Counted from the first letter of the stretch, positions 36,260-47,990 are shown. The stretch: DNA of 64,000 nucleotides from Kingdonia uniflora (GCA_014058105.1 JACGCM010001844.1:1426001-1490000); one strand, 5' to 3'. The notes: generated by a model from the sequence alone, not told the origin. Program-made: numbers and translations.

Positions 36260-36595
36260 ATGTTTTCTTCTTCATCCCAAAACAGCAGAAGTTTTTTGAA
36301 GACCAAACATCAGGACCGGATTGCGGTAAAGGTTATTCGAGTACGGGAAAAGACGCTGGAACTGAAGTGGAGGTTTCTTGGCGACCAAGACTGGGATGCA
36401 GAGATGTCGAACCTGTTTGAGGCGGAACCCGGGGAACCCATTGCTAGAATGCCCTTTGCGTATTGGTGGGGGGGTTCTACAGATGATGGATTCGTTTCGC
36501 GGCCACCGTTTGTCTTTGCTGGAGTCATTTGCAGATGAGATGGTAGAGTAGAAAGATTTTGCTGCTGAGGCTAGGAGCGAGGAGAGGTGTCCCAA
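36260..36595 (+). pseudogene. Small antisense gene of G, copy b
   Basis: ATG 36260 (MFSSSSQNSRSF). The frame holds REKTLELKWRFLGDQDWDAE, then NLFEAEPGEPIARMPFAYWW, and shifts at a run of G (36466-36473). In the next frame it reads MMDSFRGHRLSLLESFADEM and a TAG. The aligned blocks with copy a are ELKxxFxGD.xWDxxxxLxExEPGE, the aromatic YxW, and a C-terminal leucine-rich part. TATAAAT at 36200 lies 60 bases upstream. The paired arrangement matches E. It is antisense to G. Confidence 0.65.
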
Positions 36596-36599
36596 TGAT

Positions 36600-37390
36600 A
36601 AATAGGGACTTCTTGCTGGTTTGTTGAGTATTTTAGATGGGTACAGGGGGGTATTTGTATTTTCTATTTGGATTGTATTGTTTTGATGTTTTGAATAAAA
36701 TTGGGAGTTGATAATATAACTGTCGAATTATTTTTCAGTACTGTGTGCAAGTAGGATTTTGAATGCTCGAAGTAACATTTAGAATTATCGAAGTAACATG
36801 TCTGAACTGTCGAAGTAGAAGGTCTGATATGTGTATAATTAAAATTCTGAACTGTCAAATTAAAAAGTATGATCTGTCGAAATAAAAGTCTGATCTGTCG
36901 AAGTATTAAAGACATAATATTCTGAGCTGTCAAATGTGTTGTAGATCGAATGTTTGATATATTTGGAAATCGAATGTAAGGTTATATGCGGGTGAATGTT
37001 CTAGACATGGTATAGTTGATTACTCGTGTGCAAGGAGTATGTGTGTCGAAGGTTTGCTGAATTTGACTGGACGGTCTAACAGCCTAGACAGTTGGTCTGT
37101 CAGAACGGTACGTGCTCCTGGGGCAGTGTGTCATGCATGTAATCATGATTTTTTGCTCGCTTTACGGGAAAATATGTGATGTGATATTGGGACTTGACTG
37201 GATGACTTCGGGTGAGAGTTAGAAGGTTCGAGTGGCTTTGGGGTTTACAGCTAATTTAGAGTGAGCTCGCGATTCGCACATGAGGGGAATGAGGGGTAAA
37301 TTGGTTAAAACCCATCTCAGCCAAAAAGCAGGGGTAGTAGGGGTGTGGCAATGATATTGGTTTGGAAACGAGGTAGTTTTATTATTCTGA
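36600..37390 (+). other. Spacer in G with short TCGAA/TGTCGAA repeats; no gene seen
   Basis: 36700-36960 has a loose repetition of GAACTGTCGAAGTAA-like words, not a regular array. The rest shows nothing recognised. Confidence 0.5.
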
Positions 37391-37395
37391 GGAGG

Positions 37396-37405
37396 TATAT
37401 ATATG
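37396..37405 (+). promoter_or_regulatory. TATA box for G's large antisense gene
   Basis: TATATATATG upstream of a leader with an intron-like pair: CAG|GTATGT near 37561 and a TTTTCTTTTGTAG acceptor before 37846. Confidence 0.45.
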
Positions 37406-37845
37406 AGGGGGAAATAACTAAAGGTACTGTTCATAAAGAGAAACCAAAGAGTGAGAGGAAGAGGACGTACACCATTGTTACGTGAAACTTGGGAGAGATT
37501 ACTGAAGTTGTTTTTGGATACCGACTGATTTGCTATTTCGATTGTACTTCTGTTATCACAGGTATGTCGATTGATCTCTGTCTATTTTATTTGAGTGTAC
37601 CTTCAGTATCTGTAAGTAGGGTCATCTAGGTTTGTAGTTGAGAGGTTATAATCTAGGATTAGAGGAATTCATGTGTCTGGGTTCTAGCCCATTTTAGGAT
37701 TTTAAGGGTATTGACGGAGGGACTGGGTTTAGGGTCGAGTTTTTGACTGTATTTATATCTGTTGGGGAGGGTAGATGAAAAATAGGTTACTGACACGTAA
37801 TAGTCGAATGTATCGATCTAATTGTGTACCTTTTCTTTTGTAGGA

Positions 37846-39735
37846 TAAGATGCGTACTTATCGAGCTTCATGAATGAGGCTGATAGACGAGGAAATCAAA
37901 GAAAATGAGGTTAGTGTTTTTGGTCGGGCTCTGATGGATGAGGGAAGCGACTTAGAAGTGTTAGATGTTGTAACTGATTCCCCGTTAGCAGTTGTGGTGC
38001 CTTCGGGTGGGGTTTCGAGTACTAGAGATCGTAAGATGGTGGTGACTGAGGATAGTGATGAGGAAGAGATAGGGGGAGGGGAGAAAAGTAAGGGTAATGC
38101 TGGACCTTCGATTATTGAGAGGGATATAGGGGAGCAGAGTGATCGCAGTGGGGATTCGACTGAGCCGGATGGGGCTGTTGGCTCTGTTTCGGCTAGAGAT
38201 CAACAGAGACTAGATCGATTTACTGCTAAACTGGAGCTGTTGAAGATGGGGGTAGTGTTACATGTAGCAGGAGCGGGGTGGACTTTCAAGTCGAACTCGC
38301 AGGAGGGTATAATGGCATATAGGGGCCAAATTCGACTGGAAATACAACTTCCTCTCTGAAGGCTGGTGAAGGAGGTGTTAAATTCTTGGGAAGTTATCCC
38401 AGTTCAGAAGAATGGAAATTTTTATAAGATGATGAGGGTAATATAGGGTATGAATATAAAATTAAGGAGTGAGAAGAGGGGTTTAATTGAGTGGTACGAT
38501 GTTGTATCATTCTACGCGAGGAAGGCGAACTAGAATGCGGGCACGTACCACATCCAGTGTCACCCAGGGAAGCCCTGGTTGTTTGATTTGTAATCGACAG
38601 GTCGTGGGTGGAATAAAGATTTAGTTGTGGTACAGGGTAATTTTGAGAATGTCGAAGGGGAGGACCGTTATAGGTTGCAGCATAAAGTCTATAATCCCAG
38701 TAAGTTATTTGAGGAATATTTTGCTTGAGATATTGATTGAATAAACTGATAATGGTATCTCTGTTTGTCTTGTAGGTCCGACTAACCGGTCTTGGGAGAA
38801 TCCAAGGGATTATATTGACGCCTTACTCGATTCTGATAAGGAGTGGGTAAATTTTATTTTCAAAACTCTTGGTATCAAGAGGAAGAGGAAGAAGAAGATA
38901 AATTCCCTGCTTCAAAATGTACCCATTATGTCAAAGCCATCAAAGAAAAAGAGAAGCGAAGGTGTTTCGAAAGTGGACGAAGGAATGGAAGGGGGTGATT
39001 TGGCGAGGAAAATTCAGTATGTTCCGAAGGCGAAGAGGGCGGCGAAGCAGGCGGCGCCAGTGCCTGAAGTGGCTAGTGATGCTTCGAGACTAAGGCCGAG
39101 GCAAGTACCAACACAAGCTGAGAAGGGGAAGGGCAAGGTTGTTCCCGAGTCTTCGAAGGTACAACAGACGAAGTTAACGCAACGCAAAAGGCGTAGGGCG
39201 CTGGGGGAAGATGATGTAGAGGATGAGGGCAAAGAGATGACGGAGGCTAAGCGAGAAAAATAGGCTCTAGCCAAGGCTGCATCGATGGCGGAACTCTGTG
39301 ATGCTGACCCAAGCGAGGCTTCGAGATGGATGAAGAAGAGTATGTATCAGGTAACTGTCTATTATTGTTTGTGAAATTCTGAAATTTTCTTAAGTGTTTC
39401 ATTCTTCGGGAAATACTGACGGCTCGAATACTCTAACAGACGGATGCTTGGGCGTAGTCATTCACCAAGGTAGTGAAAGTAGGGAAGATGAGGTTACAGG
39501 AGGTGATTGACAGTTTGGAGCTTGCTAGGGGAACAGAAGCATCGTTGTTTTTTGAGAACAAAGTTTTACAACGAGATCTGGAGGCTATCAATGATGCATT
39601 CGGGAAGAGACTAGAGGGCCAATGTGTCAATCATGAGCAGGTGATGAGGTCGAAGTTTGCTGATCATGAGAAGGAAAAGAAAGTACTAGAGGTCGAAGAT
39701 CACCCCCGAGTATCAGTCGGGCCGAGGTTGACATG
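37846..39735 (+). pseudogene. Large antisense gene of G: plant-transposon domain plus coiled coil
   Basis: Spliced plus-strand gene. The exon from 37846 has a nonsense codon after MRTYRAS, then an acidic N-terminus (RALMDEGSDLEVLDVVTDS), a DSDEEEIGGGEKSKG linker, RFTAKLELLKMG, and, after 38360, EVIPVQKNGNFYKMMRVI (QxNGN-type), then GTYHIQCHPGKPWLFDL and LVVVQGNF. An intron at about 38702-38776 is followed by RSWENPRDYIDALLDSDKEW and a lysine-rich region (38928-39263). A last exon at 39441-39735 is coiled coil. The order matches E's antisense gene. The function is unknown. Several stops are present. Confidence 0.6.
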
Positions 39736-40345
39736 ATACTTAGAGGAAACCCAAAAATTTACTAGAGTTTGAAGGCCTGAGCCACAGCGAAGCGATATGT
39801 GTTCACCGCCAACGTATCCTTAAGGGTCCGGTCTTTCAACCATTCGTTCCCCTCGAGTCTGCTCGAATGTTGGAAACTTGAAAATTTCAAAGTCGCTCCC
39901 AAGTATCAGTCGGGTCGAGGGTTGATGTGATACTTGGAGGAAACCAGGAAATCGACTGGACTTTGATAGCTTAAACCGGATCAAAGCATAACTGTTCGCC
40001 TCCAATACATTCCCGAGGGTCCGGTCTATTGACCATCCTTGCCCCTCGAGTTTGCTCGAAATTGAGAGTTTGAAAAATTGTAAGGTTGCCCCTAAGTATC
40101 AGTCGGGTCGAGGGTTGACATGATACCGAGGGTAAACCAAGAATTTACTGGATTTCGACGGCTTAGGGCCTAATCGAAGTGTAGTTGTTCGCCCCCAATG
40201 CATTCCCGAGGGTCTGGTCTATTAACCATCCTTGCCCCTCGAGTTTGCTCGAAATTGGGAGTTTGAAAAATTTAAGGTCGCCCCCAAGTATCAGTCGGGT
40301 CGAGGTTTGACATGATACCTAGGGTCAAGCAAGAAACTCACTGGA
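39700..40345 (-). repeat. Tandem repeat, about 190 bp, of G
   Basis: AGTATCAGTCGGG.CGAGG occurs at about 39709, 39900, 40093 and 40286, each followed by the same GCCCCTCGAGT..GCTCGAA and ACATGATAC pattern. About 3.3 copies lie between the antisense gene's end and pol. Confidence 0.85.
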
Positions 40346-40389
40346 AAACAGGAGACAAAGTTTAGGGGAAGAAAAGCAGTTTATTGATT

Positions 40390-41720
40390 ATTCTATATTT
40401 ACATCGGGTGTACAAGGCAGAGGTCGTGGCCTATTATATGAGACCAGCTACATTGTGTTCTATGGATGTGGTAGAGGTTCTTCATCTTCAATCATTAAGT
40501 AGCATGAACCTTTGTCGATTTTGTCATAAATGACATAAGGTCCTTCCCAGGATTCGGCTAATTTTCCTGCATTTTGAGGTTGTAAAGATTGGGTGACGCG
40601 TCGAAGTACGAGATCTCCAAAGTTAAAACTTCGTGGTCAAACTTTTTTGTTGTATGACTTTTGAAGTGATGTATGGTAACGGCCGAGGTTGGCGATGGCT
40701 CAGTCTCCAGTTTCGTCGATCCATAACATGTTACATCCGAGTTCAAACTCATTGTCTTCATCTGGGTGGTTGGGATCTCGTGTGGGTACTTCGAATTGAG
40801 TAGGGAGCATTATTTTAGTACCATAAGCCAGAAGGAAAGGGGTGCAGCCTGTGGATTTTCTGGTATTGTTCGATAGGCCCAGAGAACATGCTGTAACTCC
40901 TGAACCCATCGGCATTTCTTTGCGTCGACTCATTTGTGAGACCGTATACTATGGTTTTGTTGATAACTTTGACTTGACCATTGAATTGGGGGGTAGTAAG
41001 GTGTTGAGGGGGAGAGGATGATGTTGTGTTTCTTGAGGAAATTTCTGACTTTGTTACCGACGAACAGGGGACCACTGTCGCATTAAATCATATGAGGGCA
41101 TCCGAAACGTGTGATAATGTTTTCCCATAGATATTTGATGACTTCTTCTCTAGTTCGGCATAAAGGAACGGCTTCGACCCATTAGGTAAAATAATCTACT
41201 GTAACGAGGATGCTTTCTCGGCTACCCGAAGCTTTAGGGAAGGGACCGATGAAATTGATAGCCCATCTTTTGAATGGCCAAGAGACTTGACTGAAATGGA
41301 GATCTTATGAAGGGGTGTGGATGTCATGGGCGTGGCGTTGGCATTTGTCACAGTGTTTTGTGTACTCTTCTACTTGTTTTTTAATGTTGGGCCAAAATAA
41401 ACCTTGGGAGACGGCTCGAAGGGCCAAAGATCGACCAACAGTATGAGCACCGTAGGTATCTTCAGGGAGTTCGGCTAGGATTTTAGAGACTTTTCTTTAA
41501 GAGATACAGCGAAGGAGGACGTCATTTGGGGATTTGCGATTTAACTCATGTTTATGAATGGTATATCTGCGGCGGTTCTCTAATAATGATCTTTTGGCTT
41601 TGGGATCATCTGGGAGGGTAGTATTGTTGAAGTAATGGAGTAATGGTGTTCGTCAGTCGTCTGGATCGAGACTCTCGCCCCTAGTATTAATGGTATTAAC
41701 TTCCATCTGGTCGATACTTG
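40390..41720 (-). pseudogene. Element G integrase and pol C-terminus
   Basis: The tail at 40600-40390 reads WEGPYVIYDKIDKGSCYLM, the usual gypsy end. 40933-40700 has NTRKSTGCTPFLLAYGTKIM. The core at 41075-41300 keeps the second aspartate region as CDSGPLFV after a stop. The third catalytic position falls in a degraded stretch. The zinc-binding N-terminus is at about 41320-41480. Stops and shifts are many. Confidence 0.75.
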
Positions 41721-41799
41721 GGCGTTCGAGTACTTTGATATGGAGGGTTTGGGATTCTGATTGGCCTAACATTGTAGCTATGTAGGTGAGGGAATCTGT

Positions 41800-42140
41800 A
41801 TATCAATTTTATCCTCGAGGGTAATGAGTGATAGTAGATTTTTTAGAAAAATGGTTCATACGCTGTCGAACAAAAATAGCATATTCGGCTATGCGACCGT
41901 TAGCTAGATTTTCACCAGTGTAATGTCTCTGAACAAGTTGAGAATCTGTAAAAATAGCAAGTTTGGGAATGTCGAGGTCGAGGCCATGTATCAGAGCTTC
42001 ATACTCAACTTCGTTAATGGAACATTCAAATTTTAACTTAACTGCCTTCTCTATTTGATCATTCGTAGGTGTAACCATGACTATACCAATCCCGGAACCG
42101 TTGGGCCCAGTGAATCCATTTGTGAATAAACGCAACCAGT
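41800..42140 (-). pseudogene. Element G second RNase H (archaeal-type)
   Basis: LFTNGFTGPNGSGIGIVMV (the first acidic residue is N where the family has D), then INEVEYEALIHGLDLD (catalytic E) and LAIFTDSQLVQRHYTGEN (second D). It is clearly the Tat-type domain, as in C and E. The first catalytic residue is changed. Confidence 0.8.
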
Positions 42141-42373
42141 GTTAGGGTTCCAAGGATCTGTTGCTTCGAGCTGGTCTTCTGTCAGGTCTTCTTCATGTTC
42201 TTCCCAATCGACACCTTTGACCAGGAAGTCAGCAAGGAAATCTGCTACTGCTTGGCCTTTCGGGGATATCCGTTTCTTAAATGTAATGTCATGTTCACCA
42301 AGATAGACAGACCACTATTGCACTCTTCTAGATTTGTCATTTTTGCTGAGCACTTCACGAAGGGGGTAGCTTG

Positions 42374-42845
42374 TTATACACGGATAACGTGAGCTTGAAA
42401 ATATGGTTTGAGTTTGTGGGACGAGTAGACGAGGGTGAGGAGCAAACGCTCAAGTTTCAAATATCGAGTTTCTACAGGTGTTAGAGTTTTGCTAATAAAA
42501 TATACAGGTTTTTCGATGTTTGATTCGAGTCGAATGAGCACTGAACTGATGGAGGTGTCTGTAACAGCGAGATATAAAGAGAGTGTCTCGCCTTCGATGG
42601 GGGTGCTGATAATGGGTCGTCTACCAAGGTAAATTTTGAGTTTGAGGAAGGTCTGTTCATATTCAGGTGTCCAGTTTATCTCAGTGTTGTTTTTCTTTTT
42701 TGCTTTGTGAACGCCTTGGTTGCGCAAGAGAGAGAAGAACCAAGCACAACGGTCTGAGGATTTAGAAATGAAACGGTTGAGGGCTGTTATTTTACCAGCC
42801 ACTTTTTGTACATCTTTTTTGGTTCGGGGCGAAGGCATGTCGATA
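42374..42845 (-). pseudogene. Element G first RNase H
   Basis: An open frame of 154 codons: KITALNRFISKSSDRCAWFF, then NWTPEYEQTFLKLKIYLG, LSLYLAVTDTSISSVLIRLE and KPVYFISKTLTPVETRYLKL, RNase H1 following RT. The aspartate of VTDTS matches the family's AVSDxAVS position. It is the longest open frame in G's pol. Confidence 0.85.
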
Positions 42846-42989
42846 AGGGCTCGGATATGGGTTAGGTCAATCTCGATACCTCATTTGCTGATAAGATGGC
42901 CTAAAAATTACCAGACAAAACACCAAATTGGCATTTGTCTGGGTTGAGTTTCATGTTGTATGTTCAAAGTATCGAAAAGACTTCAGTTT

Positions 42990-43545
42990 GGTATTGGATA
43001 TGGGTTTATTTTTGGAGGCTCTTGCACAACATGTTGTCGATATAAACTTTGACCGACTTGCCAAGAAGAGGTTTAAACATGGTTGTAACAAGGTGTTGAT
43101 AGGTGGCACCCACATTTTTAAGGTTGAAGAGCATGACGTTAAAATAGTAAAGGCCTTGTTCAGTAATGAAAGAAGTTTTAAGTTGATCTTCGGGAAGGAG
43201 GGGTACCTGATTATAACCTGAAGCTACGTCCATCACAGATAGGCGCTCATGTTCAGCAGTAGTATCGAGGAGTACTGAGATGATCGGGAGGGGAAAACTG
43301 TCCTTCGGTATGTGCTTGTTGAGGTTTGTGAAGACGACGCAGATTTTGATCTTGCCGTTCTTTTTGGGAACTGCAACAATGTTTGATATCCAGTCAGCAT
43401 ACTTAACCACTCTGATAAAAACCGCGGCTATAAACTTGTCAACTTTGAGGTTCACAGCTTCTCGAAGTCGCGGGGCCAAAGTATGCTTCTTCTGTTTTAC
43501 TACTATAGAATAGGGAATGAGATCGAGGCGGTGGCATGCCAAACT
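42990..43545 (-). pseudogene. Element G reverse transcriptase
   Basis: 178 codons open: VVKQKKHTLAPRLREAV, WISNIVAVPKKNGKIKICVV, FTNLNKHIPKDSFPLPII, SVMDVASGYNQVPLLPED, TYQHLVTTMFKPLLG, then VYIDNMLCKSL, in which YVDD reads YIDN. The change from GAC to AAC follows a C, so it fits loss of a methylated CpG. It lies between protease (right) and RNase H (left). Confidence 0.87.
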
Positions 43546-43554
43546 GGGTTCGAC

Positions 43555-44385
43555 ACCGGGTATCTCCTGGAATGTCCATGCAAAGACATCTATGTTTGCT
43601 CGAAGGAAGACTGAGAGCTCGAGGCGTTCTGCCTCGTCTAGAAAAGCTCCAATGAATGTACCTCGACCAGGACCGTCAAATTTGATATAGACAGTGAATT
43701 CGATGGGTGAGGTGGCATCTATTGAAGGTGCAGGGATTGAGAGGGACAGTGATTGCTATGGGCGGCTGACGAGCTTCCGAGTCTGATCAATCTTCGGATG
43801 CTCGCATGAACGAGCGAGGCATTGAGAGCCTTTCAAATTCTATGTACCCAAGGGGGTGGTGAAACAAAGGATCTGATGATAGGTCGAAGGTATGACATGC
43901 ATGGTGTTGAGCCAATCACGCCCAAGAATACCAAGGTATTCAGACTTCTAATCGATGACAAGAAAGTTGGTTTAGAGTGTGACTGGGCCGGTGGTAACTG
44001 GGAGACTGATTCATCCAACAGTAACTTCTGTACCCCCATTAAAACCTTTGAGTTCGACATTAGCAGCAATGATGAGGCTAGTTTTCTTCATGGTTTGGAC
44101 AGCTTGGAGGAAAGGGACATCATCTGCACTTTCTGTGTCTATGTGCATTGTGTGGAGGACGAGGTTTTCGATCATAATCATGATGACTAATGGATCGAAA
44201 TGGGGAAAACGGACATGGGATGTATCGCAGTCGATGATAGAGATGCCTTTGGGTCGAGGACAAAGGCTTGATTCTGGCAGGAGGGCGGGCAGATTCTCTT
44301 GGTAAGTGAGCTTGTAGCATTCTTTGACACGCTTACACTTGCTCTTGGAACGGCCGTTATCGATTTCATTGACTTCAATGAAATT
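43555..44385 (-). pseudogene. Element G protease
   Basis: Broken frame with MHIDTESADDVPFLQAVQ where the family has DxGSSADIL (the catalytic D is kept; G is E), then ELKGFNGGTEVTVGWISLPV and GILGRDWLNTMHVIPSTYHQ, the typical end. Plus-strand open frames here are shadows. Confidence 0.7.
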
Positions 44386-45972
44386 TATTCAGTAGATATG
44401 CACCTCGGCCAGGTCGGCAGTAGGGGTAGGTTGAGGTTTGAGGTATGACCCGTCAAGGTAACTGGGAAGGTGGACAACATACTGATGTAGACGACCTGCT
44501 TTGAGGATGATTTTGAGAGAGCTCTGAAGGGTGAAGCATTTGTTGGTGTGGTAACAGTTATACTTGTGATTGGCACAGTATGGTTCGCCTGGTTTGACTT
44601 TGATGGGGAAAGGGATATGCCAGATGGGATCTGCCAGTATATGTGGCAGAAGGGTGCTGAGAGGGGCAGTAAGCATGGGTAGGACCGACTTTGGCCACTT
44701 TTTGCGAGCCTCGACATTGTTGCCATTGTGAGGGCGTTTGTTGCTCTCAGTCTCCTGTGAGACGAGAGCGATCAGGGGTGTAGGGGTAGAAAGTGGGCCA
44801 TGTCGAGGTTTATTGAAGTTGGTGGTTGAAGGTTTCCCCTGTTTACGAGATTCGTGGGGGCGCTCAAGGGCAGTAAGCATGGGTACTCTTTAACACAGCT
44901 GTAATCTGGTAAAGCATTTGAGTACCCAAGTACAGTATTCGCGCAGTCAAGGTTCTCAACTTTCTGTGACTTATCGAGAAATCTCTTGGTGAAGGCTTCC
45001 AGGGTTTCAGTATTGGATTTCCTGAAATTGAAAAGGGCATCGACTCTAACCTCTATGTCTTTGTTGAAGGCAAACTGAGAGATAAAAAGCTGTGACAGTT
45101 GCTAGAAGCTCCGGATTGAGCCATTAGGGAGATTATGGTACCATCAAAGAGAAAATGGTAACACATCAAGTGGTCGGCTGTAGAGTAGAGGCTCAGAGCA
45201 TTTTGGAATTTGGGAATGTGGGATTGAGGGTCTGTGTTGCGGTATTTGTTAAGTTTGGGAGTACATAAATTTAGAGGAATCTCGATAGCGAGAAGTTTAG
45301 GGCAAAGTGGATTATTCAATCAACAACATGAGTTTGGTGTCGGACTCGCACTGACGTGGATGACAGGTTGGATTTTGTAGTCGAAGTTCTGCTGTGCAGT
45401 ATAGGCAGGATGAGGGGGTGATCGAAGGGTTTGAGGATGATGAGGCCGAGTGTGTGGTATGTTTTCTGCCCTGCGCTCCCGAGACATTCTCGTGCAGGGT
45501 GACATTTGGGGTGTCTAGAGAAGTGGAGGGTGGAGTCAGAGGATTCTTTTGTGGGGTAAATACTGAGATAGATAGAGCCAGTAGGGGGAATAGTATGGGG
45601 AGCACCCTCGGCACCGATATGGACTGGGGGTATTTCAGGATTTGGAAGGGGCCCCAGATGGGCGAGGACAGACATGCGCGATGGGTCTGGTGCTTGGGAT
45701 GGTTGAGCAGCGTCCAGAGGCTATAGTATCTGCAACTCTCAGACAGTACTGCGTAACTCGTCAATTGCCCAGTTTTGCCTGTCGATATCATCCAGATGGC
45801 GATGCCATTCTGCTTCGAATTCCTACCGGTATTTTTTATGTTCCCAATGAAGTTGTGCATGGCGGCGTTCCTCAGCTTGAGCGAATTGTTGAGAAAGTAA
45901 AGCTATTTGGGCGGCCACTCCGTCGAGGAAGTTGTCGGCATGGGTAGAACTGGAACGGAGGGTGGGTGTCAT
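44385..45972 (-). pseudogene. Element G gag
   Basis: Start at 45972 (MTPTLRSSSTHADNFLDGVA), about 62 bases after the primer site, then LLSQQFAQAEERRHAQLHWE and a stop. The capsid domain at 45319-45053 has LCTPKLNKYRNTDPQSHIPK and LMCYHFLFDGTII. A nucleocapsid-like motif, YCANHKYNCYHTNKCFTL, lies at about 44582-44530. The linker is proline-rich. Several stops and shifts are present. The open stretch 45860-45312 is partly out of the main frame. Confidence 0.75.
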
Positions 45973-46033
45973 TGAGAATAATCTATTGAAGTTGAGAACA
46001 AAGGGAGGGGAAAAAGAAGGAAGAGTGGGCAAG

Positions 46034-46049
46034 CACAGACGGCGTAAAA
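46034..46049 (-). other. Primer-binding site of element G
   Basis: The minus strand reads TTTTACGCCGTCTGTG, one step from TTTGGCGCCGTCTGTG, directly after the 5' LTR. Confidence 0.85.
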
Positions 46050-46793
46050 TGTAGGGGCCTAACTTTGGCAAAGGGGAAGTCGGCTCTTACACCACGGGGT
46101 TTATCCTTAATCAGGGGATTCAAGCATATAATCTATAGTATACGTAATCTATCGATAATATACTTGCGTAGAGGCCCGAATGTGATGCTCTACGACCTCT
46201 GATGAGGATTTTTAAGAGAGTTTCTATTACAGTTGAGTAATCAAAGGTTCGAGTACTATGGGCTTTACAGAGTAATCGAAGGTAAACTGTAAGGGCTTAG
46301 GGGAGAGATTTTGTAACACCTCCTTCGTTCCCCATCTCTCCAATTAATAGAACATAGGAAGGGCTGAGTCGCCAAGGTTAGGTCACATTACAAGGGTACC
46401 ATCCGGATATCGAGCAGGTATCCCGGAGTGGGTACGGACGCCAGAAATGACAGAGCTGTCACTGTGACAGTTGTTGGGTCTGTTTCTGTACTTTGACGTT
46501 GTAGCAGTGGTTGGGTCGGTCACTGTAGCTGCAAGTTCCAACAACACCGCCGTCTTGTCTAGTGAGCCGGTTGTCTGTCTTATTATACTTCGACCATGTA
46601 CGGATAAGGTCAAAGTATTTCTGATACGATATGGAGTTCGTCTTCGAGGCTTGTTCAGAGTCGAGGCTTCGTCTTCAGAAAATCTTTGGGATATTTGTTT
46701 TAGGGATTAGATAGGCTTCAAGATATTCGAATAGGCTTCGAAGTGGCCTTCGAGTGTTTGACTGGGGTAGAAGGTTGCGAGTAGGCTACTGCA
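46050..46793 (-). repeat. Element G 5' LTR
   Basis: 744 bases, paired with 34276-35017. It ends TACTGCA on the plus strand where the partner has TACTACA. The difference between the two LTRs is roughly one base in ten by eye. Confidence 0.92.
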
Positions 46794-46799
46794 AAAGCG

Positions 46800-47990
46800 A
46801 GAAATAAAAATAGAGTAGTGAGACGCTTAATGATGGTACCATTTCAGTTGCCTAGTGTTCCAAGGATTTGAAATGGGGATTCCCTATTCTGTTATGAGAT
46901 AATATGATCTCAGGCCTGAGAAACCTGTGATAATGAATAGACCGTCGCAATTGTCGGCTAATTTTCCAGCGTGATGCTCTTTGTGATGTTAAGGAATCTC
47001 TTTGAGGACGAGATCATCAATTTGGAAGGTACAGTTTCTGACTCGGCTGTTGTACAATCTGACTAGCATATGATGATATCGACCTAGGTTAGCGATGGCG
47101 CGTTCCCTGGTTTCATCGATCATATTGAGGCTGCAAGCCAATTTAAATCATTTTCCTCGTCAGTCAGCTCGTGATCTTGAACTAGATGATGGTATTCAGA
47201 AAGAATGATGGCCTTAGTGCCATAAGCTAGGAGGAATGGGGTATATCATGTTGACTGTCTGGGAGTGGTTCAATATGCCCATAGGACATGAGGTAGTTCT
47301 CGAACCCAATTCCCTTTTTTTTGTGAGTGAAGCCATTTTTTAGTCTATTCACGATGGTTTTGTTGGTGATTTTGGCTTAGCCATTGCCTTGAGGATAGTA
47401 AGGATTGGATGGTGAGTGGATAATATTATGTAGGTTGAGGAAGGTTAAGATTTTTTCTAACAAATTGGGGCCCGTTATTGATATGAATTAGGTGTGGGAA
47501 CCCAAGCCGAGTGATGATGTGTTCCCAGATAAAATAGATGACCTCTTCTTCTCTGGTTCGACATAGTGGAACTGCTTCTACCCATTTCGTAAAATAATCG
47601 GAAGCTACATGTAGGTGACTGCGGTTACTAGGAGAGTTTGGGAATTTGCTGACAAGATCAAGTGTCCATCTTTTGAATGGCCATAACACCTTGCTTGCAT
47701 AGAGTTCGAGCGCAGGGGCGCGTATCATGTGTCCATGTCTTTAGCAGGTGTCACATCTGCGTGAGTACTCATCTACTTGCTTGCGCATACCGGGCCAGAA
47801 TATTTCTTGTGTAATAGTTTTGTTTGCTAGTGATCGACTTGTGGCATGGGAGCCACAAGTCCCTTCATGTAATTCGAAGAGCATTTCATCTGCTTTTTGT
47901 TTGGAGAGACACTTGAGGCAAGGCCCCGTGACCGAAAGGCGGTATAGCATACCATTTTGATTTGTGTAGCGCTTCGAGTTGCTGATCAGC
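46800..47990 (-). pseudogene. Element E integrase
   Basis: The N-terminal zinc region at 47950-47741 keeps H-H-C-C: HEGTCGSH, then YSRRCDTC. The core at 47728-47426 reads PFKRWTLDLVSKFP, VASDYFTKWVEAVPL (first aspartate) and HINNGPQF, in which the second aspartate (DNG) is N. Further left, in broken frames: YYPQGNG, NWVRELPHVLWAYWTTPR and TPFLLAYGTKAI. Element G is inserted just beyond its end. The same D to N change occurs in D's integrase. Confidence 0.8.

Larger units (their letters stand above)
34276..46793 (-). mobile_element. Ty3/gypsy element G, Tat-like, nested in E
   Basis: 12,518 bases, minus strand, flanked by the duplication AAAGC (34271-34275 and 46794-46798). Minus-strand order: 5' LTR 46793-46050, primer site, gag, PR, RT, RNase H, second RNase H, IN, tandem repeat, antisense genes on the plus strand, polypurine tract, 3' LTR 35017-34276. 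It sits in E just beyond E's integrase. Its genes are broken, but it is complete end to end. Confidence 0.93.

Noticed and set aside
44120..45860. Overlapping open frames on both strands in element G
   Set aside because: Only the minus-strand pieces matching gag and protease motifs are kept; the rest are shadows of compositionally biased DNA.
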